Shown here in pieces: positions 7,840 through 16,093 of a stretch of 64,000 nt of DNA (the stretch's first letter is position 1; every line of letters starts with the position of its first letter). The position numbers were made by a program, and so were the translations under genes. Origin of the DNA: Anaerostipes amylophilus. Lineage in GTDB: Bacteria > Bacillota > Clostridia > Lachnospirales > Lachnospiraceae. The stretch lies in contig NZ_JAOQJG010000001.1 of assembly GCF_025567365.1 (NCBI RefSeq), positions 248,001 through 312,000 of the forward strand, in the 5' to 3' direction. The notes below the pieces were generated by a model. The model was not told the origin of the DNA. It made no database searches and saw nothing but the letters and a program-made list of their open reading frames with translations.

Positions 7840-8820
7840 TTATACATATCCCAAGATGCCTCTTACTGATACCTCTCCTGATGAAACTTCTGATACCTTT
7901 CCATCTTCATCCTCTACCAGTAGTTCTCCACGGTGATTGATGCCTCTTGATAAAAATGTCTCTTCTTTGGAACCTCTCACAACCTTGATCTTCTGATCTG
8001 TATGTACCAGAAGTTTATTGTATTCATCCTGTAACAGGCTTAAATCTTCTGTCTTTAAAAACAGTTCATAATATTTTTCAAAACATTCTAATACTTTGGC
8101 TACCAGTGGAGCTCTCTTGATCTTTCTTCCTCCTTCGACCTGGAGTGAAGTTGCCTTATCAATTAAATCTTCTGGAAAATGATCGATATTTACATTGATG
8201 CCAAGTCCTACCACAATGTAATTGATCTCATCCATCTGAAGGCTCATCTCTGTTAAGATTCCACAGATCTTCTTTCCATTCACAATGATATCATTCGGCC
8301 ATTTTATCTTTGCACAGATTCCTGTTATCTCACAAATGGCTTTATTGACTGCTAATGCTGTCACTAATGTAAGCATTGATGAATTCTGTGCTTCGATCTG
8401 AGGTTTTAAAAGAAAACTCATTGCAATCCCTGTTCCGGCTTCTGCCATCCAGCTTCGTCCTCTTCTTCCTTTTCCCATCGTCTGCTCTTCTGTGATCGCA
8501 ACAGTACCATGCTTAGCACCTGCTTCTGCCAGACGACGGATCTCGAGATTTGTGGAATCCATTGTCTCATAGCAGTGAAGATCTTTTCCAAGCCATCTCG
8601 TGTGTAGGCAAGATGAAACTTCTTCTTTTGTTAAGAGATCTGGTTCCATCACAAGTTTATAGCCTTTATTAGTCACAGAATCGATCTCATATCCTTCTGC
8701 TCTTAATGCTTTAATATGCTTCCAGATCGCAGTCCTTGAAACTCCCAACCGCTCGCAAAGCTGCTGCCCGGATACATAATCGTCTGCATTTTTTAATTCT
8801 TTCAGAATCTTGCTTTTCAT
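7840..8820 (-). CDS. birA: Biotin-protein ligase / biotin operon repressor
   Basis: It makes biotinyl-5'-AMP and transfers biotin to carboxylase carrier proteins, and in this two-domain form it also represses biotin genes. Residues 1-60 are a winged helix-turn-helix (QQLCERLGVSRTAIWKHIKA). The ligase domain has the biotin loop GKGRRGRSW, KWPNDIIVNGKKICGIL and VVGLGINVN. The C-terminal SH3-like cap ends near 320. The length, 326, is typical of class II BirA. It follows argF by 16 nt. Confidence 0.94.
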   Translation of the reverse strand: MKSKILKELKNADDYVSGQQLCERLGVSRTAIWKHIKALRAEGYEIDSVTNKGYKLVMEPDLLTKEEVSSCLHTRWLGKDLHCYETMDSTNLEIRRLAEAGAKHGTVAITEEQTMGKGRRGRSWMAEAGTGIAMSFLLKPQIEAQNSSMLTLVTALAVNKAICEITGICAKIKWPNDIIVNGKKICGILTEMSLQMDEINYIVVGLGINVNIDHFPEDLIDKATSLQVEGGRKIKRAPLVAKVLECFEKYYELFLKTEDLSLLQDEYNKLLVHTDQKIKVVRGSKEETFLSRGINHRGELLVEDEDGKVSEVSSGEVSVRGILGYV

Positions 8821-8836
8821 TGAATATTTTTATCTC

Positions 8837-9790
8837 CTAATATTCTCCTAAAGTTGCTACCATCACAGCTTTGATCGTATGCATGCGGTTTTCTGCTTCA
8901 TCAAAGATCACATCTGCAAAATGTTCAAAGACATCTTCTGTGATCTCATGTCCTTTGACTGCTGGAAGACAATGCATAACAATCGTTGAATCTTTTCCTG
9001 TCATCTCTAACATTTCTTTATTTACCTGATATGGTCTTAATAAAGCGATTCTTTCCGCTGCCTTATCTTCTTCACCCATAGATGCCCATACATCTGTGTA
9101 AATGCAGTCTGCACCTTCTACGGCTTCTTTCACGTCTTCTGTGAAACGAATCTTAGCTCCTGATTCTTTTGCATATTCTTCACACTGTTTTACCAGTTCT
9201 TCCTTTGGCCATAAGCTCTTTGGTGCTAAGCATGTGAAGTTTAATCCCATCTTGCTGCATCCGATCATTAAAGAATTGCTCATGTTATTTCTTCCATCTC
9301 CGGCAAATACGAAGTTTAATCCTTTGATCTCTCCGAACTGTTCTCTTAATGTTAAGAAGTCAGCTAAGATCTGTGTTGGATGGTAATCGTCTGTTAAACC
9401 ATTCCATACTGGTACTCCACTGTATTTCGCTAATTTCTCTACATTCTCATGTAAGAATCCCCTAAATTCGATTCCATCAAACATTCTTCCAAGAACTCTT
9501 GCTGTATCTTCTACAGATTCTTTATGTCCTAACTGAATATCATCTTTTCCAAGATATTCTGGGTGAGCACCTTCATCAACACAACCGATCGTAAATGAAC
9601 ATCTTGTTCTTGTACTTGGTTTTTCAAATAAAAGAGCAATATTCTTTCCTTTTAAACTGTTTCCTGTGATTCCTTTTTTCTTATCTGCTTTTAATTTTGC
9701 TGCTAAATCTAAAAAATAACCAATTTCTTCTGGTGTAAAGTCTTTTAATGTTAAGAAACTTCTTCCCTTTAAGCTTGTCTTTGCGTCCAT
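8837..9790 (-). CDS. argF: Ornithine carbamoyltransferase
   Basis: It joins carbamoyl phosphate to ornithine to give citrulline in arginine biosynthesis. Visible motifs are the carbamoyl-phosphate loop KPSTRTRCSF, HPTQ in the substrate site, FAGDGRNNMSNSL and the ornithine-binding HCLPA. An in-frame ATG at 9805 lies inside the Shine-Dalgarno (ATGGAGGAACAAAAG), so I place the start at 9790, giving 317 residues beginning MDAKTSLKGRS. No other arg genes are nearby. It leads a run with birA, a hypothetical gene, coaX and dusB. Confidence 0.93.
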   Translation of the reverse strand: MDAKTSLKGRSFLTLKDFTPEEIGYFLDLAAKLKADKKKGITGNSLKGKNIALLFEKPSTRTRCSFTIGCVDEGAHPEYLGKDDIQLGHKESVEDTARVLGRMFDGIEFRGFLHENVEKLAKYSGVPVWNGLTDDYHPTQILADFLTLREQFGEIKGLNFVFAGDGRNNMSNSLMIGCSKMGLNFTCLAPKSLWPKEELVKQCEEYAKESGAKIRFTEDVKEAVEGADCIYTDVWASMGEEDKAAERIALLRPYQVNKEMLEMTGKDSTIVMHCLPAVKGHEITEDVFEHFADVIFDEAENRMHTIKAVMVATLGEY

Positions 9791-9863
9791 CTTTTGTTCC
9801 TCCATTTTCTTGTATCGTCAATGTCTCTGCCCTTTAACCCACGGCAGGCATCATATAGTTGTT

Positions 9864-9892
9864 ATTATATAGGAATGCATCTTTGAAAACAA
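9864..9892 (-). promoter_or_regulatory. Sigma-A promoter for the argF run
   Basis: On the minus strand a -35 TTGTTT (9887-9892), a 17-bp spacer and a consensus -10 TATAAT (9864-9869) precede argF by about 75 nt. No clear arginine-repressor box was found around it. Confidence 0.6.
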
Positions 9893-9902
9893 CCCGAAAC
9901 CG

Positions 9903-10553
9903 CTATATTTCAAGGATTTCCTTGCATTTTTTGGCAACCATTTTGCCAAGTTTTCTATGGCTTTCTCTTGTCAGGTGACAGGCATCGATTTCAGAGGGGT
10001 TTGCATACTTTGCTGCATCCAGAAATTCGATATTATGAAACTTGGCCCAGTCTTCATAAATCGGTGCCAGTCTCTTTGAATAACTGATTCCTCTTTCAAA
10101 TCCCATTTCCTCTCCACTTGGGATGTCAACAAGATTATCTCCAAGATGTGGCGGTGACATTAAAAGAATCTTTGCTGACTGCCCATCTTGTCTCTTCTGC
10201 GGAGTGATTGATTTGATCATCTTGATCAGTCGGTCAATTCCTTTTCCGATGTCTGTTGGTGTCGCCTGAAAACGAATCTTTAGGTCATTGGTTCCAAGCA
10301 TCAAAACTACCAGATCGATCGGTCCGTGGCTGTGTAAACATGGATCTAAATATGTTGCACCATTTCTTCCAGGTCTTAACTCATCTTCAAAACTTGTTGT
10401 TCTGCCATTTAATCCTTCTGGAATCACGATCGCTGAATCTTTTAGTTCCTTTTGTAAAATGGTTGTCCAACGTTCTTCGTATTCGTAACGAAAGCCATTT
10501 TCTGGATTATATCCGTATGTATTGGAATCTCCATAACAAACGATTGTTTTCAT
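9903..10553 (-). CDS. SGNH/GDSL-family hydrolase (esterase-like)
   Basis: It is a serine hydrolase of the SGNH fold, cytoplasmic as no signal peptide is present. Block I is CYGDSNTYGYNP with the nucleophile Ser, block III is LMLGTNDLK with its Asn, and block V DACHLT supplies the Asp-x-x-His pair. The start is set at 10553 (MKTIVCYGDSN), seven bases after GGAGG; the longer frame upstream crosses a terminator hairpin and is not real. The resulting 216 residues are typical of arylesterase-like members. The substrate cannot be told. Confidence 0.88.
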   Translation of the reverse strand: MKTIVCYGDSNTYGYNPENGFRYEYEERWTTILQKELKDSAIVIPEGLNGRTTSFEDELRPGRNGATYLDPCLHSHGPIDLVVLMLGTNDLKIRFQATPTDIGKGIDRLIKMIKSITPQKRQDGQSAKILLMSPPHLGDNLVDIPSGEEMGFERGISYSKRLAPIYEDWAKFHNIEFLDAAKYANPSEIDACHLTRESHRKLGKMVAKKCKEILEI

Positions 10554-10582
10554 TTTCTTACCTCCTGTCAGTATCAAACGTT

Positions 10583-10614
10583 GCAAAAGCCGGAACACAT
10601 TTTTGTGTTCCGGC
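10583..10614 (-). terminator. Rho-independent terminator after the SPFH gene
   Basis: Perfect 11-bp arms GCCGGAACACA and TGTGTTCCGGC around a four-base loop are followed by TTTTGC on the minus strand. It ends the Ktr-TrmH-NfeD-SPFH transcript upstream of the SGNH hydrolase. Confidence 0.85.
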
Positions 10615-10658
10615 ATACCTGCCAATAGTTGTTATATTCTCGTAGGCATCCTTAAAAT

Positions 10659-11639
10659 TTACTGTTCTTTTACATTTTCCTGAGCCTGTTCTTCGATCAG
10701 ATCTGTAATATTTTTTTCATCGTCTTTTGCAACTTCTGTGATAGATTTTACAAGACCTGCCATTCCTTGAATCTCAGATGGAATAATGATCTTGGTTGCT
10801 TTTCCATCAGCTGCTTTGGCAAATGCTTCTAGACTCTTTAACTGGATGACTGCATCATCAGCTTTCGCTGCCTTGATTGATTCAATACCCTGTGCGTTTG
10901 CTTTCTGGATCGCACGGATTGCTTCTGCCTCACCTTCGGCTTCACGGATCGTTGCTTCTTTCTTAGCTTCTGCACGAAGGATTGCTGCTTCCTTATCACC
11001 TTCTGCCTGAAGAACCATAGATTCTTTCTGTCCTTCTGCACGTAAGATTGCAGATTTCTTTTCACCTTCTGCGATCAAGATTGCTTCTCTTCGTTCACGT
11101 TCAGCCTTCATCTGTTTCTCCATAGCATCTTGAATAGCTGCTGGTGGAATGATGTTCTTAAGTTCCACACGGTTTACCTTGATTCCCCATGGATCTGTTG
11201 CAACATCAAGAGTTGCTCTCATCTGAGTATTAATTGTCTCTCTGGAAGTTAATGTTTCGTCTAATTCCAGATCACCGATAACATTTCGAAGTGTTGTCGC
11301 TGTCAGATTCTCAATCGCCATGATCGGATTTTCTACACCATAGCTGTATAATTTTGGATCCGTGATCTGAAAATATACAACGGTATCGATCTGCATTGTA
11401 ACGTTATCTTTTGTGATAACTGGCTGTGGTGGGAAGTCCACTACCTGTTCTTTTAAATTTACTTTCCTTGCAACACGATCGATAAATGGAACTTTCACAT
11501 GAAGTCCAACAGACCATGTACCCTGATACGCTCCTAATCGTTCCACAACATAGGCATGTGCCTGTGGTACGATGCGTACAGTTGATGTAATGATCATGAC
11601 AAGTAATACAACAACGATAAAAAATAAAATAATTGACAT
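10659..11639 (-). CDS. SPFH-domain membrane scaffold (stomatin/flotillin-like)
   Basis: Stomatin-like proteins oligomerise on the membrane. One N-terminal helix (2-20) is followed by the SPFH domain (VPQAHAYVVERLGAYQGTW to about 200). Then comes a long Ala/Glu/Lys coiled-coil with repeats such as ILRAEGQKESMVLQAEG (about 205-255) and a charged tail. The 326 residues match prokaryotic stomatins. It starts four bases after the nfeD-like gene, its usual operon partner. It may order lipids or partner channels; the specific client is unknown, though the Ktr potassium channel genes are upstream in the same run. Confidence 0.92.
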   Translation of the reverse strand: MSIILFFIVVVLLVMIITSTVRIVPQAHAYVVERLGAYQGTWSVGLHVKVPFIDRVARKVNLKEQVVDFPPQPVITKDNVTMQIDTVVYFQITDPKLYSYGVENPIMAIENLTATTLRNVIGDLELDETLTSRETINTQMRATLDVATDPWGIKVNRVELKNIIPPAAIQDAMEKQMKAERERREAILIAEGEKKSAILRAEGQKESMVLQAEGDKEAAILRAEAKKEATIREAEGEAEAIRAIQKANAQGIESIKAAKADDAVIQLKSLEAFAKAADGKATKIIIPSEIQGMAGLVKSITEVAKDDEKNITDLIEEQAQENVKEQ

Positions 11640-11643
11640 ATTC

Positions 11644-12075
11644 CTATACCTCTCTTTCTACAATCAGTTTTACACCCTGAATCTCTTTGACAACAACTTC
11701 GCAGCCTGCTGGAATAATTTCTCCAGCTTCAGCACTTCTTGCTGTCCAATCCTGCCCATTTAGCTGAACATATCCTTTACTTTCCATGTTATTAATAGTT
11801 TCTTTTACAAGTGCTGTCTGCCCGATCAGTGCATCTGTATTGGTCTTTTGCACTCGATTATTTAAATATCTTTTTGCAACTGGTCTTGTTAAAGCAAACA
11901 ATAAGCATGTTACAACGATAAATAATAACATCTGTACAAGAAATGGTACTCCAAATAATGCTGCAATTGCTGCAACAACTGCGCCACCTGCAAACCAGAT
12001 ACTTGTAAGTCCCAGTGTCAGAATCTCAATAAGTAAAAATACGGCTGATGCGATCAGCCAATAAACTGCATACAT
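11644..12075 (-). CDS. NfeD-family membrane protein, short form
   Basis: The 143-residue NfeD1b-type protein lacks the N-terminal serine-protease domain of long NfeD. Membrane segments lie at about 4-24, 30-45 and 48-63. They are followed by a soluble OB-fold domain (ALIGQTALVKETINNMESKG to the end) typical of NfeD C-termini. NfeD OB domains work with adjacent stomatin proteins, and the stomatin-like gene is directly downstream. Its ATG follows the trmH-like stop codon without a gap. Confidence 0.9.
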   Translation of the reverse strand: MYAVYWLIASAVFLLIEILTLGLTSIWFAGGAVVAAIAALFGVPFLVQMLLFIVVTCLLFALTRPVAKRYLNNRVQKTNTDALIGQTALVKETINNMESKGYVQLNGQDWTARSAEAGEIIPAGCEVVVKEIQGVKLIVEREV

Positions 12076-12849
12076 CTAATCCACCCCCTGTCGCTGGCGT
12101 CTTGCCTCATAAACCAAGAGTCCAGATGCCATAGCTGCATTTAATGATTCTACCCTGCCGCACATTGGAATCTTAATCTTCTTCTGTGCATTGTCTGTCA
12201 GTTCATCTGTTAATCCATTTCCTTCATTGCCTATCAAAAATGCCGTTCCTGATGTATACGATTCTCTCGTATAGTCTGTGCCATTTAAATGTGCTGCATA
12301 CGTTGTGATATTCCTGTCTTTCATCATCTTTATCACTTCAAAAAGATCATCTACATAGACAAATGGGACTCTGAAGATCGATCCCATCGTAGAACGTGTT
12401 ACTTTCGGATTATAAATATCTACTGTTTCACGACTCATAATGATTCCATTGATTCCGGCTCCCTCTCCTGTACGAAGGATAGTTCCAAGATTTCCTGGGT
12501 CTTGCAGATTCTCAAGAACCAGCAATAATGGATTTTCCTGCTGCAACAGATCTTCAAGTGAATATTCAAGCATTCGGACTAAAGCTAACACTCCCTGTGG
12601 TGTCATAGTGTCTGAAATTTCTTTCATTACCTGATCTGAAACAAGCTCAACCTCCATTCCTTCAAAAACAGCCTGATGTTCCTTATAGAAATCTTCTGAT
12701 GCATATACTTTGTATAAATATTGTTCTGGAATCTCTGTAAACATACGGATTCCTTCTACAAGGAATAACTGCTGTTTTCTTCGTTCTCTTGCATTCTTCT
12801 TTAATTTCATGATCTGCTTGATCTGTTTATTCTGAATGGTCGTGATCAT
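12076..12849 (-). CDS. TrmH/SpoU-family RNA 2'-O-methyltransferase
   Basis: It is an AdoMet-dependent ribose methyltransferase of the trefoil-knot SPOUT class. An N-terminal substrate-binding region (KKNARERRKQQLFLVEGIRM) precedes the knot domain with motif 1 ENLQDPGNLGTILRTGEGAG, motif 2 FLIGNEGNGL and motif 3 IPMCGRVESLNAAMASGLLVYE. The length of 257 fits rRNA- or tRNA-targeting members of the RlmB/TsnR type; the target nucleotide cannot be read from sequence. It lies 18 nt after ktrA. Confidence 0.9.
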   Translation of the reverse strand: MITTIQNKQIKQIMKLKKNARERRKQQLFLVEGIRMFTEIPEQYLYKVYASEDFYKEHQAVFEGMEVELVSDQVMKEISDTMTPQGVLALVRMLEYSLEDLLQQENPLLLVLENLQDPGNLGTILRTGEGAGINGIIMSRETVDIYNPKVTRSTMGSIFRVPFVYVDDLFEVIKMMKDRNITTYAAHLNGTDYTRESYTSGTAFLIGNEGNGLTDELTDNAQKKIKIPMCGRVESLNAAMASGLLVYEARRQRQGVD

Positions 12850-12867
12850 TTCTCATACACCTCCCAT

Positions 12868-13515
12868 CTATTTTCTGAATCTTGCCAGATCACGTTTCTT
12901 ACCGATCAGTACAAGATTATCTTGTTCATTGATTGGCTGTGTTGGATCTGGTGCTCCGTCAACACCTGCATTTCCTTCAATTGCAATAACATTGACATTA
13001 TATTTTCCACGAAAATTAATATCTGCTAATGATTTATTGATCCATTCTTTTCTGGCTGGTACTTTCACAATACTTGTATCGGCTGAAAGATCAAATAAAT
13101 CTGTCATACTTCCACCAAGAAGATTGTTGGCGATTCTTGCCCCCATCTCTTCTTCTGGATAGACAACTTCATCGGCTCCTACTCTCTTTAAGATTTCTCC
13201 TTTTAAAGTCCCATCTGCCTTTACAAGGACATAGGGAACTCCGATTTCCTTTACGATCATCAAAGCCATAACACTGGCATCAAGATGTTCTGCTGTTGCG
13301 ATCACAACAGCATCCATTCCCTCCAGTCCAATATTATTCATCATCTCTTTATCTGATACGTCCACACAAACTGTACATGTCACTTCATCTGCAATCTCTC
13401 TGACAAGATCTTCATTCTTATCTACTGCCAACACTTCTGCTCCACCTTTGGTCAGTGCTCTTGCAACACTGCTTCCAAACTTCCCGAGTCCCAAAACTGC
13501 AACTGATTTCTTCAT
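12868..13515 (-). CDS. ktrA: Potassium uptake regulatory subunit KtrA/TrkA
   Basis: It is the cytosolic RCK gating subunit of a Ktr-type potassium channel. The Rossmann nucleotide-binding domain (VAVLGLGKFGSSVARALTKG, with AVDKNED binding the ribose) spans about 1-130. An RCK_C domain (from about 135) ends IGKKRDLARFRK. The 215 residues are the size of single-RCK KtrA rather than the double-domain proteobacterial TrkA. It follows the ktrB gene by 31 nt. Confidence 0.93.
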   Translation of the reverse strand: MKKSVAVLGLGKFGSSVARALTKGGAEVLAVDKNEDLVREIADEVTCTVCVDVSDKEMMNNIGLEGMDAVVIATAEHLDASVMALMIVKEIGVPYVLVKADGTLKGEILKRVGADEVVYPEEEMGARIANNLLGGSMTDLFDLSADTSIVKVPARKEWINKSLADINFRGKYNVNVIAIEGNAGVDGAPDPTQPINEQDNLVLIGKKRDLARFRK

Positions 13516-13546
13516 TCTATTCCTCCGCTGTGAAATAATATTCTTT

Positions 13547-14899
13547 CTATAAGATCAGATCCTGTTCTGGATACATGACCTGCTTTTTCCTATTCTTCTG
13601 TGAAAAACCGATTGCCATAGAGATCGGTCCTACACGTCCAAGATACATGGTAATGATGATAATCACTTTCCCTGCGATTGTCAAATTCGGTGTTAATCCC
13701 TTTGTAAGCCCAACCGTTCCGAGTGCTGAAACACACTCATAACAAGACTCCATAAAATTTCCATGGTCAAATACTAAGAGTAATAACACAGAAGTCATTA
13801 ATACCATTAAATTGATCACAATGATCGCTAGTGCTTTTGACAAAAGATTACCTGGCACTCTTCGTTTAAACAGACTGATCGACTCTTCTTGCTTAGCTGC
13901 TGAGATCACACAGAATATAAGAATCGCAAAGGTCACTGTCTTAACACCTCCCGCAGTTCCAGCCGGTGATCCTCCAATGATCATCAAAAACATCGAAACT
14001 AAAGAAGAGGCATCTGTTAGTGCTCCCTGTGCAACTGTCTCAAACCCCGCAGTACGTGTCGTCACTGCCTGAAACAGTGATGCCATGACTTTACCTGGTA
14101 ATGACAGATTTCCCATCGTTGCTGGATTATGATATTCAAACAAAAAGATCAAGACTGTTCCAAATAAAATAAGGAATGTTGATATTGATAACACGATCTT
14201 TGTTTGAAATTTCAACTGTTGCACAATTCTTTTTACTGGAATCTTCTCTTTTATAAGCTTTTTCATACTCTGCCAAAGATCTTTCCATACAATAAATCCA
14301 AGTCCTCCAAGAACGATCAATGCCATTGTTGTAAAATTAATAACCGGATTCGTCACATAACTTCGAAAACTATCCTCTTTTACGATATCCATTCCTGCAT
14401 TACAAAATGCGGAAATGGAATTAAAAACTGCTGCCCAGATTCCATAACCAACTCCGAATTCCGGTATAAACTGTGTTGCATAAAGCACTGCACCGGCCCC
14501 TTCTACAATCGCCGTTCCAAGAATGATTTTCTTAACCAATGGCACTAGCCCTGTCAATGTATTAAGCCCCAAAGATTCCTGAATCAGCATCCTGTTTCCA
14601 AGTGTGATCCTTCTTCCTAGCACATAGAACATCCCAGTTGTGATCGTTACTACTCCAAGTCCTCCGATCTGGACTAGTAAAAGAATCACAACCTGCCCAA
14701 ACAGACTCCAATGTGTCATTGTGGTTTCAACGACCAGCCCTGTTACACATACCGAAGTTGTCGCTGTAAATAACGCATCTATATATGAGGTTGCCTGCCC
14801 GCTTTTAGCTGCAATCGGCAATGTCAGCAAAATGGAACCTGCAAATATTGTAATAAAAAAGCCAAGCAATATGATCTGTATCGGCCGTAATTCATTCAT
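13547..14899 (-). CDS. ktrB: Potassium uptake membrane subunit KtrB/TrkH
   Basis: It is the membrane channel of the Ktr K+ uptake system. The 450 residues form about eight helices in four M1-P-M2 repeats. Pore-loop signatures visible are TATTSVCVTGLVV, SAFCNAGMD, TTRTAGFETV and SALGTVGLTKGLTPNL. It opens MNELRPIQIILLGF behind an AGGAG site. With ktrA directly downstream the pair is complete. Confidence 0.93.
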   Translation of the reverse strand: MNELRPIQIILLGFFITIFAGSILLTLPIAAKSGQATSYIDALFTATTSVCVTGLVVETTMTHWSLFGQVVILLLVQIGGLGVVTITTGMFYVLGRRITLGNRMLIQESLGLNTLTGLVPLVKKIILGTAIVEGAGAVLYATQFIPEFGVGYGIWAAVFNSISAFCNAGMDIVKEDSFRSYVTNPVINFTTMALIVLGGLGFIVWKDLWQSMKKLIKEKIPVKRIVQQLKFQTKIVLSISTFLILFGTVLIFLFEYHNPATMGNLSLPGKVMASLFQAVTTRTAGFETVAQGALTDASSLVSMFLMIIGGSPAGTAGGVKTVTFAILIFCVISAAKQEESISLFKRRVPGNLLSKALAIIVINLMVLMTSVLLLLVFDHGNFMESCYECVSALGTVGLTKGLTPNLTIAGKVIIIITMYLGRVGPISMAIGFSQKNRKKQVMYPEQDLIL

Positions 14900-14961
14900 A
14901 AAATACTCCTGTCATCTTGTTTATATAAGATCATCTCCAGATAATTTTTAAATATTTATAG

Positions 14962-15001
14962 AGAAAAAATAGAGCAATCCTAGATAAATAAGGATTGCTC
15001 T
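14962..15001 (-). terminator. Rho-independent terminator after pfkA
   Basis: On the minus strand AGAGCAATCC and GGATTGCTCT enclose a loop of about 10 bases, followed by ATTTTTTCTC. It separates pfkA from ktrB. Confidence 0.85.
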
Positions 15002-15016
15002 AAGATTAAGTTCTAT

Positions 15017-16006
15017 TTATTTTCCTAATAAATGTGCGATCTGAAGCTGATAATCATCGATATCTTTATGCATTGCAAGTCCTTCTTCAATGTCCATATC
15101 CATAAATCTTCCGTTCTGATATCCTACAACACGATTTGTCTTTCCTGCACATAATAAATCTACTGCGTAAGCACCCATCATAGAAGCGTATACACGATCT
15201 TTCGCTGTTGGGCTACCACCACGCTGCATATGTCCAAGGATTGTTGCACGTGTTTCGATACCTGTTGCGGATTCGATTCTCTTCGCCATACTGTAAGAAT
15301 GTCCAACACCTTCGGCATTGATTACCATATGATGTGTTTTACCTTTTGCTCTGTTACGAAGTAAATGTTCAATGATCTGCTGTTCTACTTTAGGAAGGTT
15401 TCCATCAAAGCTTTCTGGGATCAGAATATCTTCTGCTCCTGTTGCCATACCACACCATAATGCGATATATCCAGCTCCACGTCCCATAACCTCTACGATA
15501 CTACATCTTTCATGAGATGTTGATGTATCACGGATCTTATCGATTGCTTCCATTGCTGTGTTAACAGCTGTATCGAAACCGATTGTATATTCTGTACAAG
15601 CGATATCTAAGTCGATTGTTCCAGGAACAGCGATTGTGTTGATTCCAAGTGCTGCTAACTTTCTAGCTCCCTGGAAAGAACCATCTCCACCGATAACTAC
15701 TAATCCTTCGATTCCGTGTGCTTTACAAATCTCAGCTCCACGTTTCTGTCCTTCTTCTGTCTTGAATTCTTCACATCTTGCTGTGAAAAGGATTGTACCA
15801 CCACGGAAAATAGTATCCGCTGTTTCTTTTGGTGTTAGGTCAATGATGTCTTCATTTAATAATCCATTATAACCTTTGCGGATTCCCTTAACGTTTAATC
15901 CTCTTTCTTTACCAATTCTGGCTACGGCACGTACTGCTGCGTTCATAGCAGGTGCGTCTCCACCACTTGTTAAAACTCCAATTGTTTTAATTTTTGGTTT
16001 TCCCAT
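15017..16006 (-). CDS. pfkA: ATP-dependent 6-phosphofructokinase
   Basis: It phosphorylates fructose 6-phosphate, the committed step of glycolysis. Visible motifs are TIGVLTSGGDAPAMNAAVRA, VIGGDGSFQGA with the Gly typical of ATP- rather than PPi-users, the catalytic loop GTIDLDI (usually TIDND) and EVMGRGAGYIAL. The start at 16006 (MGKPKIKTIG) follows GGAGG by nine bases; an upstream TTG in frame would add an atypical 26-residue extension. It lies downstream of dnaE and its own terminator follows. Confidence 0.95.
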   Translation of the reverse strand: MGKPKIKTIGVLTSGGDAPAMNAAVRAVARIGKERGLNVKGIRKGYNGLLNEDIIDLTPKETADTIFRGGTILFTARCEEFKTEEGQKRGAEICKAHGIEGLVVIGGDGSFQGARKLAALGINTIAVPGTIDLDIACTEYTIGFDTAVNTAMEAIDKIRDTSTSHERCSIVEVMGRGAGYIALWCGMATGAEDILIPESFDGNLPKVEQQIIEHLLRNRAKGKTHHMVINAEGVGHSYSMAKRIESATGIETRATILGHMQRGGSPTAKDRVYASMMGAYAVDLLCAGKTNRVVGYQNGRFMDMDIEEGLAMHKDIDDYQLQIAHLLGK

Positions 16007-16093
16007 TTGCAATATCCTCCAATTATTAATCCATACAATTCTTAACTTGGCTTTTATTCTAATCCATTTAAAGAAATTTTTCAATAGTCTTTG

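Noticed and set aside
15017..16084. Longer pfkA frame from an upstream TTG
   Set aside because: The extra 26 residues do not resemble any PfkA N-terminus, and the ATG at 16006 has a good GGAGG site.
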